Assembly: GCF_002157685.2 (NCBI RefSeq)
Contig: NZ_AP026738.1
Span: forward strand, 4,154,001 to 4,218,000
DNA length: 64,000 nt
Origin: Comamonas thiooxydans
GTDB lineage: Bacteria > Pseudomonadota > Gammaproteobacteria > Burkholderiales > Burkholderiaceae_C
Direction of reading: 5' to 3'
Shown here: positions 33,622 through 41,924 of the stretch, one piece after another
Position numbering within the stretch: position 1 is the stretch's first letter
Layout: each line of letters starts with the position of its first letter
The notes under the pieces: model-generated
Told to the model about the DNA's origin: nothing
The model's database searches: none
What the model saw: only the letters and a program-made list of their open reading frames with translations
Translations under genes and position numbers: made by a program

Positions 33622-34815
33622 ATGTCCGTCATCGAGCTTTCCCGCCGCGCCCAACGCATCGAGCCTTTTTACGTCATGGAAATGGCCAAGCACGCGCAGG
33701 AAGTGGCCCGCCAGTCCAGCGCCAGCGGCACGCCCATGATCTACCTGAACATCGGCGAGCCGGACTTCAGCGCCCCGCCTCTGGTTCAGGAAGCGGCCGA
33801 GCGCGCCATCCGCTCCGGCCGCACGCAATACACCCAGGCACCGGGCCTGCCCGAGCTGCGCGAGCGCATCAGCGCCTGGTACGCCAGCCGCTTCGGCGTG
33901 GACGTGCCGGCGCGCCGCATCATCATCACGGCCGGCGCCTCGGCCGCGCTGCAGCTGGCCTGCCTGGCACTGATCGACGAGGGCGACGAGGTGCTGATGC
34001 CCGACCCCAGCTACCCCTGCAACCGCCACTTTGTCTCGGCGGCCGAGGGCAAGCCGGTGCTGATACCCTCCTCGGCGGCGGAGCGCTTTCAGCTCAGCGC
34101 CGCCAAGGTCGAAGCGGCCTGGGGCGAGCGCACGCGCGGCGTCATGCTGGCCTCGCCGTCCAACCCCACGGGCACCTCGATTGCTCCCGATGAACTGCGC
34201 CGCATCCACGACGTCGTGCGCGCCAAAGGCGGGTTGACCATCGTCGATGAGATCTATCTGGGCCTGTCGCATGACGAAGCCTTCGGCCAATCGGCACTCA
34301 AGCTGGGCGACGACATCATCTCCATCAACAGCTTCAGCAAATACTTCAATATGACGGGCTGGCGCCTGGGCTGGATGGTGGTGCCCGAGTCCCTGGTCGC
34401 GCCCATCGAGATGCTGGCCCAGCATCTGTTCATCTGTGCCAGCACCGTGTCGCAATATGCGGCCCTGGCCTGCTTCGAGCCCGAAAGCATCGCCGAGTAC
34501 GAGCGCCGCCGCGCCGAGTTCAAGGCCCGCCGCGACTACTTCATCCCGGCTCTCGAATCGATAGGCCTGCCCGTGCCCGTCAAGCCCGACGGCGCCTTCT
34601 ACGCCTGGGCCGACTGCCGCGCTGCCGCCGAAAAGCTCGGCGTGAAGGGCAGCTGGGACTTTGCCTATGCGCTGATGAACCAGGCTCACCTGGCCATCAC
34701 TCCCGGTCGCGACTTCGGTCAGGCCGAGACGGCGAACTATGTGCGCTTTTCCACCGCCAGCTCCATGGAGCAGTTGCAGGAAGCGATTGCTCGCATGAAA
34801 AAGCTCTTCTGCTGA
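33622..34815 (+). CDS. PLP-dependent class I/II aminotransferase
   Basis: A 397-residue fold-type I aminotransferase. The pyridoxal lysine is in INSFSKYFNMTGWRLGW, at about position 240. The segments YLNIGEPDF, YTQAPGLPELRERIS and SPSNPTGTS, and a C-terminal FVRFSTA-like arginine site (NYVRFSTASS), are intact. Aspartate, alanine or aromatic amino acid specificity cannot be separated. ATG 33622 is used, not the earlier in-frame ATG at 33598. It is close to ybgC (8 bases), so it may be co-transcribed with the Tol genes. Confidence 0.88.
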   Translation: MSVIELSRRAQRIEPFYVMEMAKHAQEVARQSSASGTPMIYLNIGEPDFSAPPLVQEAAERAIRSGRTQYTQAPGLPELRERISAWYASRFGVDVPARRIIITAGASAALQLACLALIDEGDEVLMPDPSYPCNRHFVSAAEGKPVLIPSSAAERFQLSAAKVEAAWGERTRGVMLASPSNPTGTSIAPDELRRIHDVVRAKGGLTIVDEIYLGLSHDEAFGQSALKLGDDIISINSFSKYFNMTGWRLGWMVVPESLVAPIEMLAQHLFICASTVSQYAALACFEPESIAEYERRRAEFKARRDYFIPALESIGLPVPVKPDGAFYAWADCRAAAEKLGVKGSWDFAYALMNQAHLAITPGRDFGQAETANYVRFSTASSMEQLQEAIARMKKLFC

Positions 34816-34822
34816 ATCCGTG

Positions 34823-35302
34823 ATGATGCAGAGCCAACCAGCGCCTTTGCCTGACGGGGCCGATGCCATGCAAACCGCCGCAGCCGGGGTGTTCACATTC
34901 CCGATGCGCGTTTACTGGGAAGACACCGATGCCGGCGGCGTCGTGTTCTATGCCAACTACCTCAAGTTCTTCGAGCGTGCCCGCACCGAGTGGTTGCGCT
35001 CGCTGGGCATCGCCCAGCAAAAGCTGCGGGAACAAACCGGCGGCATCTTTGTCGTAACGTCTGCGCAGCTTGAATATCTGCACCCGGCGCGACTCGATGA
35101 CCAACTCTTTGTTACCGCTAGCTTGAAAAGTGCCGGCCGTGCTTCGCTCACAATCGAGCAGCAGGCGCTGCTGGTGCATTCCGACAGTCACGCCCAAGAG
35201 CCCACGCCGCTGTGCACGGGCTCCATCCGAATTGGGTGGGTGGATGGCAAGACCATGCGCCCCGCGAGAATTCCGAACCATATCCTGGAGCAACTTTCAT
35301 GA
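34823..35302 (+). CDS. ybgC: Tol-Pal-associated acyl-CoA thioesterase
   Basis: A 159-residue hot-dog-fold thioesterase. The motif YWEDTDAGGVVFYANYLKFFERARTEW carries the conserved Asp of the 4-hydroxybenzoyl-CoA thioesterase class. YbgC hydrolyses short-chain or ACP-linked acyl groups and is associated with the Tol system. Two more Met codons lie nearby, and the exact start is unsure. Its stop overlaps the tolQ start as ATGA, so translation is coupled. Confidence 0.92.
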   Translation: MMQSQPAPLPDGADAMQTAAAGVFTFPMRVYWEDTDAGGVVFYANYLKFFERARTEWLRSLGIAQQKLREQTGGIFVVTSAQLEYLHPARLDDQLFVTASLKSAGRASLTIEQQALLVHSDSHAQEPTPLCTGSIRIGWVDGKTMRPARIPNHILEQLS

Positions 35303-36003
35303 ACTCCCAAGACATGTCCATCCTCAGCCTCATCATGCAGGCCAGCTGGGTGGTACAACTGGTCATGCTGATCCTGGTGATCGCATCCATAGCGAGCTGG
35401 GCCACCATTTTTCGCAAGGCCCAGACCTTGAAGCGAGTGCGCTCGCTCAACGATAACTTCGAGCAGGACTTCTGGTCGGGCACCAGCCTCAACGACCTCT
35501 ACGCCTCTGCCGCGCAGAACGCCAAGACCGGCGGCCCCATGGAGCGCATCTTTGCCAGCGGCATGCGTGAGTACCAGAAGCTGCGCGAGCGCCGCATCGG
35601 CGATGTCGCCACGCTGATGGACGGCACGCGCCGAGCCATGCGCGCAAGCTTTCAGCGCGAACTCGACGAGATCGAATCCGGCCTGTCCTTCCTGGGCACC
35701 GTAGCCTCGGTCTCGCCCTACGTCGGCCTGTTCGGCACCGTATGGGGCGTGATGCACGCCTTCACCGGCTTTGCCAACATGGAACAGATCACGCTGGCCA
35801 CCGTGGCCCCCGGCATTGCCGAAGCCCTGGTCGCCACCGCCATGGGTCTGTTTGCGGCCATCCCCGCCGTGACGGCCTATAACCGCTACGCCCACCACAT
35901 CGACCGCATCGCCAGCCAGGAAGAAACCTTCATCGAAGAGTTCTCCAATATCTTGCAGCGCAATGTCGGCTCCACCGCCAGCAGCTCTGCCTCCGGCCAT
36001 TGA
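35299..36003 (+). CDS. tolQ: Tol-Pal system proton channel subunit TolQ
   Basis: A 234-residue inner-membrane protein with three helices (about 12-35, 130-155, 168-195). The MotA/TolQ/ExbB patterns FLGTVASVSPYVGLFGTVWGVMHAF and GIAEALVATAMGLFAAIPAVTAYNR are typical. With TolR it forms the proton-driven motor that energises TolA to pull the outer membrane in during division. It overlaps the upstream ybgC by four bases. Confidence 0.96.
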   Translation: MNSQDMSILSLIMQASWVVQLVMLILVIASIASWATIFRKAQTLKRVRSLNDNFEQDFWSGTSLNDLYASAAQNAKTGGPMERIFASGMREYQKLRERRIGDVATLMDGTRRAMRASFQRELDEIESGLSFLGTVASVSPYVGLFGTVWGVMHAFTGFANMEQITLATVAPGIAEALVATAMGLFAAIPAVTAYNRYAHHIDRIASQEETFIEEFSNILQRNVGSTASSSASGH

Positions 36004-36147
36004 GATGAAACTGTTCCCGAGTCGCTTCAGGCCTCTGGCCTTGACAGGACACAAGGCCCGCGGGCCTTTGCACTGCGCCTCTGGATTGAGCCCCGCGCAA
36101 GCAGGACGGCTGCGCGCCAAGCAGCCTATTTGTAAGGAGTGTGATCC

Positions 36148-36579
36148 ATGCCAGCCATGAGTTCACGCGGTCGCAATCGCCGCACCGTCAACGAAATCAA
36201 CATGGTGCCCTTCATCGACGTGATGCTGGTGCTGCTCATCATCTTCATGGTGACGGCCCCCATGCTCACGCCCGGCTCCATCAACGTACCCAGCGCAGGC
36301 AAGTCCTCGCGCCCGCCGACCAAGAACATTGCCTATGTGCTGCTCGACAAGGACGGCAGCATCCAGTTCAAGAACGGCAGCAACACCCAGACCATCAAGC
36401 TCGACGACCTCAAGGGTCTGGCCCAGTCCTGGCAGCAAGGCCAGGGCGAGGACAGCGCCATCCAGATCATCGCGGACAAAGGTCTGCCTTTTGACGACGT
36501 CATGAAGGCGCACACCACGCTGTCCAAGGCCGGCGTCAAGCGCATTGCCTTCGGCGTTGTTTCTTCTTCCAGCAATTGA
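36148..36579 (+). CDS. tolR: Tol-Pal system protein TolR
   Basis: A 143-residue membrane-anchored protein. The single helix PFIDVMLVLLIIFMVTAPM carries the essential Asp24 of the proton path. The periplasmic part follows. AAGGAG lies eight bases before the ATG. There is a 144-base gap after tolQ, with a GC-rich hairpin around 36050-36075 but no T tract, so the genes should remain in one transcript. Confidence 0.95.
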   Translation: MPAMSSRGRNRRTVNEINMVPFIDVMLVLLIIFMVTAPMLTPGSINVPSAGKSSRPPTKNIAYVLLDKDGSIQFKNGSNTQTIKLDDLKGLAQSWQQGQGEDSAIQIIADKGLPFDDVMKAHTTLSKAGVKRIAFGVVSSSSN

Positions 36580-36656
36580 TCCCCTACAGGAAGCTCTGCA
36601 GCCAGCCGCGACTTTGATGCCTTGAAGCCGCAGCCCGCGCAGACCACCAATTCACC

Positions 36657-37811
36657 ATGCCTAACCAGCAAGATCGCGATCAGTTTGCCCCGCCCCGCCC
36701 CAAAGGCCGGGCGCGCTCATGGTCGCTCGCCCTGGCCGCGCACGGGTTGCTGATCGCGGCCCTGCTGTGGACGGTGCGCCCCCCCAAAGAAGCCGACGAA
36801 GCCATGGTCGAAGCCGAGGTCTGGAGCAGTTCCGCCCCGGCTTCCGCAGCCGCCGTGACACCGCCGCCTCCCGCCCCGGATCCCACTCCGGAGCCAGCCC
36901 CGGCTCCCGAGCCGCCGCCACCTCCGCCGGAGCCCGTGGTGGCACCGCTGCCTCCTCCTGCGCCAGCCCCCAAGGCTCAGGCCCATGACGACGATCATGA
37001 GGCCGAGATTGCCCTGGCCAAAAAGAAAAAGCAGGAGCAGCTGAAAAAGGAAAAGGCCGAGCAGGAAGCCCGCGAACAACGGGAAAAAGAACGCAAGGAA
37101 AAAGCCGAAAAAGACAAGGCCGATAAGGAAAAGGCCGAAAAAGCGCAGCTGGAAAAGCAAAAGGCCGAGAAGGCTGAAAAAGCGGAAAAGGAACGCAAGG
37201 AAAAGCTCGAGCACGAGAGAAAGGAAAAGGCCGACAAGGCTGCCAAGGACAAGGCCGAGAAGGAAAAAGCGGAAAAGGCTGAGAAAGAAAAAGCCGACAA
37301 AGCCGCCAAGGACAAGGCTGCCAGGGAAAAAGCCGAGAAGGACAAGGCTGAAAAGGAAAAAGCCGCCAAGGAAGCCAAGGAGAAGGCGGCCCGGGACGCC
37401 AAGGATGCCAAGGCAGCCGATGACCGTCGCAAGGCCGAGCTGGCACGCCTGCAAGGGCTGGCCGGCGGATCCGGCGGCAGCGATCAGGCCGGCAGCGGCG
37501 GCAGCCGCACGGGCGGCGCGGGCAGCAGTGCCAGCGGCGGCCCCTCTGCCGGCTACGGTGCCAAGGTGGCCGCGCGCGTCAAGCCCAACATCGTCTATCC
37601 CGACGCCATCAGCGGCAATCCGCGCGCCGAGGTTCGCGTGCGCACGGCACCGGACGGCACCATCACCAGCGCCACGATCTCCAAGTCCAGCGGCAACGCG
37701 GCCTGGGACGAGGCCGTGGTCCGCGCCCTGCACAAGACCGACAAGCTGCCGCGCGATATCGACGGCAAGGTGCCCTCGGATCTGGTTATCGGCTTCAGAC
37801 CTCAGGACTGA
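36657..37811 (+). CDS. tolA: Tol-Pal system protein TolA
   Basis: A 384-residue protein linking the inner and outer membranes. One helix lies near 22-40, followed by a proline-rich stretch (about 65-110), a long charged helix of Lys/Glu/Ala repeats (about 115-265) and a Gly/Ser-rich hinge. The C-terminal TolA/TonB-like domain (from about 300: YGAKVAARVKPNIVYPD, ending RDIDGKVPSDLVIGFRP) binds TolB and Pal or colicins. The chain is longer than in some relatives because of the repeat. A terminator follows directly, so tolB and pal are not in this operon. Confidence 0.92.
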   Translation: MPNQQDRDQFAPPRPKGRARSWSLALAAHGLLIAALLWTVRPPKEADEAMVEAEVWSSSAPASAAAVTPPPPAPDPTPEPAPAPEPPPPPPEPVVAPLPPPAPAPKAQAHDDDHEAEIALAKKKKQEQLKKEKAEQEAREQREKERKEKAEKDKADKEKAEKAQLEKQKAEKAEKAEKERKEKLEHERKEKADKAAKDKAEKEKAEKAEKEKADKAAKDKAAREKAEKDKAEKEKAAKEAKEKAARDAKDAKAADDRRKAELARLQGLAGGSGGSDQAGSGGSRTGGAGSSASGGPSAGYGAKVAARVKPNIVYPDAISGNPRAEVRVRTAPDGTITSATISKSSGNAAWDEAVVRALHKTDKLPRDIDGKVPSDLVIGFRPQD

Positions 37812-37840
37812 CGCAGGACTGCCCCCCGCGCTGCCCCTCA

Positions 37841-37872
37841 AGCCCCGCAGGCATGGCCTGCGGGGCTTTTTT
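37841..37872 (+). terminator. Rho-independent terminator of the tol operon
   Basis: Perfect twelve-base stem AGCCCCGCAGGC/GCCTGCGGGGCT, loop ATG, six T. It follows tolA by about 30 bases. Confidence 0.95.
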
Positions 37873-37953
37873 CCATCTGTGGCCAATCCACAACGCATCG
37901 ATCTGCACGGCTTGCGCCGCCGCCTGCCAGTCCATAGCATGCTTTCCTTTGCC

Positions 37954-37972
37954 GCAATCCACGAAGGATTGC
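37954..37972 (+). promoter_or_regulatory. Hairpin in the leader of the rtcB2-prfH unit
   Basis: Perfect stem GCAATCC/GGATTGC with a five-base loop, 32 bases before the small ORF at 38005. No T tract follows, so it is not a terminator. It may be an operator or an RNA structure. Confidence 0.35.
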
Positions 37973-38004
37973 GCGCCTGTCCCACTCACGCAAAGGAGAG
38001 AGCC

Positions 38005-38046
38005 ATGTCCCAGACGACAAATCCCTTTGCAGTCGTGCACGCCTAA
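38005..38046 (+). CDS. Possible 13-residue leader peptide before rtcB2
   Basis: ATG with an excellent ribosome site (AAAGGAG six bases upstream), followed by 13 codons (MSQTTNPFAVVHA) and TAA. It lies 157 bases before the rtcB2 start on the same strand. The strong ribosome site is better than that of rtcB2 itself, which suggests either a regulatory leader peptide or the remains of a gene. There is no recognised family. Confidence 0.35.
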   Translation: MSQTTNPFAVVHA

Positions 38047-38203
38047 AGCCTTCTAGCGCTTCCCGCCACGCTGCAGACCCTGGCCGACCCATGAAACGAC
38101 ATGGAGTCAGGCTTTGCGCTGCGCGTGAATTCCCGGATGCCTCTCGGCCGAGCATGTCGCGACTGCCCATCGCTGATTTCATGCATTCGACCAAGGGCCA
38201 TTC

Positions 38204-39358
38204 ATGGGCAATTCTTTTTCGGACACCTATATCAAGGTGTTCGCCAACCGCAGCGTCTGGATCGAGGACGCTGCCATCCAGCAACTTCACACCACCGCCG
38301 CCAATCTGGACGGCATCCGCGCCGCCGTGGGTCTTCCCGACCTGCATCCGGGCCGGGGCTATCCCGTTGGCGCGGCCTTTTTCTCGACAGGACGCTTCTA
38401 CCCGGCCCTGGTCGGCGGCGACATAGGCTGCGGCATGTCCCTGTACGCAACCGAGCTGGCCGTGCACAAGACTTCGGGCGCCAGGCTCGAAAAAGCCGTA
38501 GGCAATATCGACGGCCCTCTGCCCCAGGAACTGCTGGACGCAGTGGACATGGAGCAGCTGCAGCAGATCGCGCAGACCAGCGGTGTCGCCGACCTGGCCT
38601 ATCTGCTGCAGAGCCTGGGCACCATAGGCGGCGGCAACCACTTTGCCGAACTGCAGCAGGTCGAGACCCTCTACGAGGAAGGCGCACTCGACAAAAAGCG
38701 CGTGCACCTCATGGTGCACAGCGGCTCGCGCGGTCTTGGCGGCTCCATACTGCGCGAGCATGTGCAGCGCTTCAGCCACGACGGCCTGGCCGCCGGCACC
38801 GAAGCCGCAAGGCAGTACCTGCTGCAGCACGATGCCGCCATTGACTATGCGCAGCTCAACCGCCGCAGCATCGCCCAGCGCCTGCTGCGCGCGATCCGCA
38901 CCCAGGGCGAGGCCGTGCTCGACATCACACACAACCATGTGCTGCCCCACCACTGGCAGGGCCAGGACGGCTTTCTGCACCGCAAGGGCGCCACGCCGGC
39001 AGACCGGGGGCTGGTCGTCATTCCAGGCTCGCGCGGCGACTACAGCTACCTGGTCCGGCCCGTCGCCGGGCGACACGAGGCCCTCGATTCGCTGGCCCAT
39101 GGCGCCGGCCGCAAATGGGCGCGCACAGACTGCGTGGGCCGGCTGCGGCCCCGCTTCACGCTGGACGAGCTGCTGCGCACGCGCTTCGGCAGCGCCGTGG
39201 TCTGCGCCGACCGCGAGCTGGTCTACGAGGAGGCCCCCCAGGCCTACAAGGATGTGGACTCCGTGGTCGCCAGCCTGCAGCAAGCCGGCCTGGTGGAGCT
39301 GGTCGCGCGTCTCAAGCCCCTGCTGACCTACAAGAAGGGAGCCCTGCAATGCTGCTGA
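38204..39358 (+). CDS. rtcB2: RNA-splicing ligase RtcB2
   Basis: A 384-residue GTP- and manganese-dependent RNA ligase that joins 2',3'-cyclic phosphate and 5'-hydroxyl ends. The motif GGDIGCGM holds the metal-binding Cys76, HPGRGYPVG the first His, GGGNHFAEL and HSGSRGLGG further metal ligands, and HGAGRKW the guanylylated His299. It is shorter than E. coli RtcB, and its pairing with prfH marks it as the RtcB2 type. The start is ATG 38204, with AAGGG before it. It overlaps prfH by ten bases, showing coupled translation. Confidence 0.92.
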   Translation: MGNSFSDTYIKVFANRSVWIEDAAIQQLHTTAANLDGIRAAVGLPDLHPGRGYPVGAAFFSTGRFYPALVGGDIGCGMSLYATELAVHKTSGARLEKAVGNIDGPLPQELLDAVDMEQLQQIAQTSGVADLAYLLQSLGTIGGGNHFAELQQVETLYEEGALDKKRVHLMVHSGSRGLGGSILREHVQRFSHDGLAAGTEAARQYLLQHDAAIDYAQLNRRSIAQRLLRAIRTQGEAVLDITHNHVLPHHWQGQDGFLHRKGATPADRGLVVIPGSRGDYSYLVRPVAGRHEALDSLAHGAGRKWARTDCVGRLRPRFTLDELLRTRFGSAVVCADRELVYEEAPQAYKDVDSVVASLQQAGLVELVARLKPLLTYKKGALQCC

Positions 39359-39936
39359 TGCAACTGAGCTCCGCCCACGGCCCCGCCGAGTGCGAATACG
39401 CGCTGCAGCTGACGCTGCGCAAGCTGCTGCAGGCCTGCGCGGCCGAGGATCTGGCGGTCGAGGTGCTGGACGAGTTCCGCACTCCGGCCGGCTACAGGTC
39501 GGTGCTGCTGCGCTGCGAGCGCGAGACGCCAGCGCTGCGCGAATGGCTGGGCACCATCCAGTGGGTCTTCGCCAGCCCCTTCCGACCCCGGCATCCGCGC
39601 AAGAACTGGTTCGTCGCCGTGCAGCGCTGCGAGCCGCCGCGCCAGCTGGCCATGGACGGCGAGATCCAGTTCCAGGCCTGCAAGGCTTCTGGCAAGGGCG
39701 GCCAGCATGTCAACACCACGGACTCGGCCGTCCATGCCCTGCATGTTCCCAGCGGGATTGCCGTCAAGGTCATGAGCGAACGCAGCCAGCATGCCAACAA
39801 GCGGCTGGCACGCGAGCTGCTGGCCATCAAGCTGGCGCAACACAATGCACGCAGCGAGGGGCAGGCCCAGCGCCTGCGCAGTCAGCAGCACTGGGAAGTC
39901 GAGCGCGGTCAGGCCGTCAAGGTCTTCCGCCTGTAG
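39349..39936 (+). CDS. prfH: Release-factor-like protein PrfH
   Basis: A 195-residue homologue of class I release factors without the codon-recognition and N-terminal domains. The GGQ is at residues 117-119 in ASGKGGQHVNTTDSAVHA; the SERSQHANKRLA and LAIKLAQ stretch fits the release-factor fold. PrfH releases the nascent chain from ribosomes cut in the decoding centre so that RtcB2 can seal the 16S rRNA. A second Met at 39358 is an alternative start. It is the last gene of a two-gene operon. Confidence 0.92.
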   Translation: MLLMQLSSAHGPAECEYALQLTLRKLLQACAAEDLAVEVLDEFRTPAGYRSVLLRCERETPALREWLGTIQWVFASPFRPRHPRKNWFVAVQRCEPPRQLAMDGEIQFQACKASGKGGQHVNTTDSAVHALHVPSGIAVKVMSERSQHANKRLARELLAIKLAQHNARSEGQAQRLRSQQHWEVERGQAVKVFRL

Positions 39937-40064
39937 CCGTCCCGGAACGACATTGCCGCCCTCCCCCGAACACAGGGGTGGCGACAATGTCGCAGCGGCC
40001 CTCCGGGGTGCTGCTCGGCAGCCTGTGGCTGGGCCTGCATCCCTTGCTGCTAAGGCCCGGCCAC

Positions 40065-40823
40065 TCAGAAACACAGGTAGCCCCCCAGGGCCAGCAGACT
40101 GAGCATCAGCAGCTTCCGGAAAAGCTCGGGCGAGAGCTTTTCACGCAGCAGCTCGCCCCAGCGCATGCCGGCCAGAGCCGGAATCAGCATCAGGGCCGAA
40201 GCCAGCAGTCCCAGTCCCATCTCCTTCGCCTGCGTGCCCAGGCCTTGGCCCTGCCAGAGCAAACCGGCCCCCAGAGCCAGCGTGGAGGTGGTAAAGCACA
40301 GGCCCATGGCCTGCATGAGTGCGGGACGGGACAGGCCCAGCGACTGCAAAAAGGCCACGGCTGGCACGACAAAGACACCGGTCACCGCCGTGATGGCTCC
40401 CGTCAGCAGGCCGCATACTGCCCCCAGCCAGGCCTGGTGCGGCGCCGGCGTCTGCCAGCGCAGGCCCGACAGCCCCCACAGCGCGTACATCACCAGCGCC
40501 AGGCCCAGCGCCGGCCTGGCTGCGGGCAGACTGCCGACTCCACCCCAGAGGGCCACACCTCCCAGCGTGCCCAGCACAATGCCCAGCTGCATCCAGCCCA
40601 GTCTCTGCAGCAAGGGCCGCAAGCCGGCCACGGGCCGCATCTGCACCAGATTCGTCACCAGCGACGGCAAAAGCAGCAGGGCAGCCGCCTGCGCGGGCGG
40701 CATGAACACCGCCAGCAAGGCCATGGAAACCGTGGGCAGCCCCAGTCCCACCACGCCTTTGACACAACCCGCCAGTCCAAACACGGCAATGGCTGCCGCA
40801 GCCATCCAGCCTTCGTTCCACAT
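40065..40823 (-). CDS. TSUP-family (TauE/SafE) permease
   Basis: A 252-residue membrane protein with about eight helices. The N-terminal GCVKGVVGLGLPTVSMALLAVFMPP motif and the matching repeat TGAITAVTGVFVVPAVAFLQSLG identify the sulfite exporter/TauE family, which exports organic or inorganic sulfur anions. The ATG at 40823 has AAGGA six bases upstream; a TTG at 40829 is an alternative. It is divergent from a LysR-type regulator, which probably controls it. Substrate unknown. Confidence 0.85.
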   Translation of the reverse strand: MWNEGWMAAAAIAVFGLAGCVKGVVGLGLPTVSMALLAVFMPPAQAAALLLLPSLVTNLVQMRPVAGLRPLLQRLGWMQLGIVLGTLGGVALWGGVGSLPAARPALGLALVMYALWGLSGLRWQTPAPHQAWLGAVCGLLTGAITAVTGVFVVPAVAFLQSLGLSRPALMQAMGLCFTTSTLALGAGLLWQGQGLGTQAKEMGLGLLASALMLIPALAGMRWGELLREKLSPELFRKLLMLSLLALGGYLCF

Positions 40824-40970
40824 CTTCAATCCTTCGTATCATCCGAACCATAAAAGCCAAGCAGGAATCATCAACACCTTGCATGACGCCGATAATCCAG
40901 CGACAGAAGGCGCCTGACCAGCGGGATTTGCCAAAACCAGACTTCGTATAAACCTTAGACTTGAACCCCC

Positions 40971-41876
40971 ATGCGCTTTGACCTGACCGACCTCCAGCTG
41001 TTTGTGCACATCCTCGACAGCGGCACGCTGACGGCAGCGGCACAGCGCAGCCATCTCACGCTGGCATCGGCCAGCGAGCGCGTGCGCGGCATGGAGGCGC
41101 TTCTGGGCACGGCACTGCTCATTCGCAAGGCACGCGGCGTGCAGCCCACGGCTGCGGGCCATACCCTGGGCCAGCATGCGCGCCAGGTGCTCAGCCAGAT
41201 GCAGCTCCTGCGCGGAGCCATGGGCGAATTCGGCGCCGGCCTGGCTGGGCAGATCCGGCTGCGCGGCAATACCTCGGCCGTGCGCGAGCATCTGCCGCTG
41301 GCCGTCAGCGGCTTTCTGCGCCAGCATCCGCAGATTGCGCTGGAACTGCAGGAATGTCCCAGCAGCGAAGTGCTGGCCGGACTGCGCCAGGGCCTGTGCG
41401 ATATCGGCGTGGCGGCCTGGGATGCCGAAGACAGCAGCGCCCTGGCAGGCCTGCACTGCCAGCCCTGGAGGCCGGACCCGCTGGCTGCCGCATTGCCGCG
41501 GGGCCATGCGCTGGCCGGACGCCCGCAACTGAAACTGGCCGAGCTGCTGCACGAGAACTGGGTCGGCCTGCCACGCGACTCCGCCTTGCAACAGCTGCTG
41601 CAGAAACAGGCCTTGCGGATCAACGACAGGCTGCTGCGCATCCAGGTCCAGCTGCAGCATTTCGAGGGACTGTGCCAGCTCGTGGGCCAGGGCGTCGGCA
41701 TTGCCGTGCTGCCGCTGGCCGCCGTGCAGCGCCACGGCGCCGCCACCGGCGTGGTGGCCGTGCCGCTGTCCGACGTCTGGGCGCAGCGCCAGCTGCTGCT
41801 GTGCACGCCCGCCGCGACGGCCTCCCTGTCATTGCCTGCGCGGCAGCTGCACGCGCAGCTGCTACAGACCGCGTAG
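40971..41876 (+). CDS. LysR-family transcriptional regulator
   Basis: A 301-residue regulator. The winged-helix DNA-binding domain (LQLFVHILDSGTLTAAAQRSHLTLASASERVRGMEALLGTALL) occupies residues 8-60, with the RKARGVQPTAAG turn. The remainder is a periplasmic-binding-protein-like effector domain. The intergenic gap to the divergent TSUP gene is about 150 bases, where its binding site is expected. Ligand unknown. Confidence 0.9.
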   Translation: MRFDLTDLQLFVHILDSGTLTAAAQRSHLTLASASERVRGMEALLGTALLIRKARGVQPTAAGHTLGQHARQVLSQMQLLRGAMGEFGAGLAGQIRLRGNTSAVREHLPLAVSGFLRQHPQIALELQECPSSEVLAGLRQGLCDIGVAAWDAEDSSALAGLHCQPWRPDPLAAALPRGHALAGRPQLKLAELLHENWVGLPRDSALQQLLQKQALRINDRLLRIQVQLQHFEGLCQLVGQGVGIAVLPLAAVQRHGAATGVVAVPLSDVWAQRQLLLCTPAATASLSLPARQLHAQLLQTA

Positions 41877-41924
41877 CCTTAGCAAGCCACGGTGAAAAGC
41901 GCTATGCGGGACAATAGCGCCATC

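Noticed and set aside
39390..40853. 487-codon plus-strand ORF after prfH
   Set aside because: It overlaps the end of prfH and lies antisense to the TauE/SafE gene; Gln/His/Arg-rich shadow composition.
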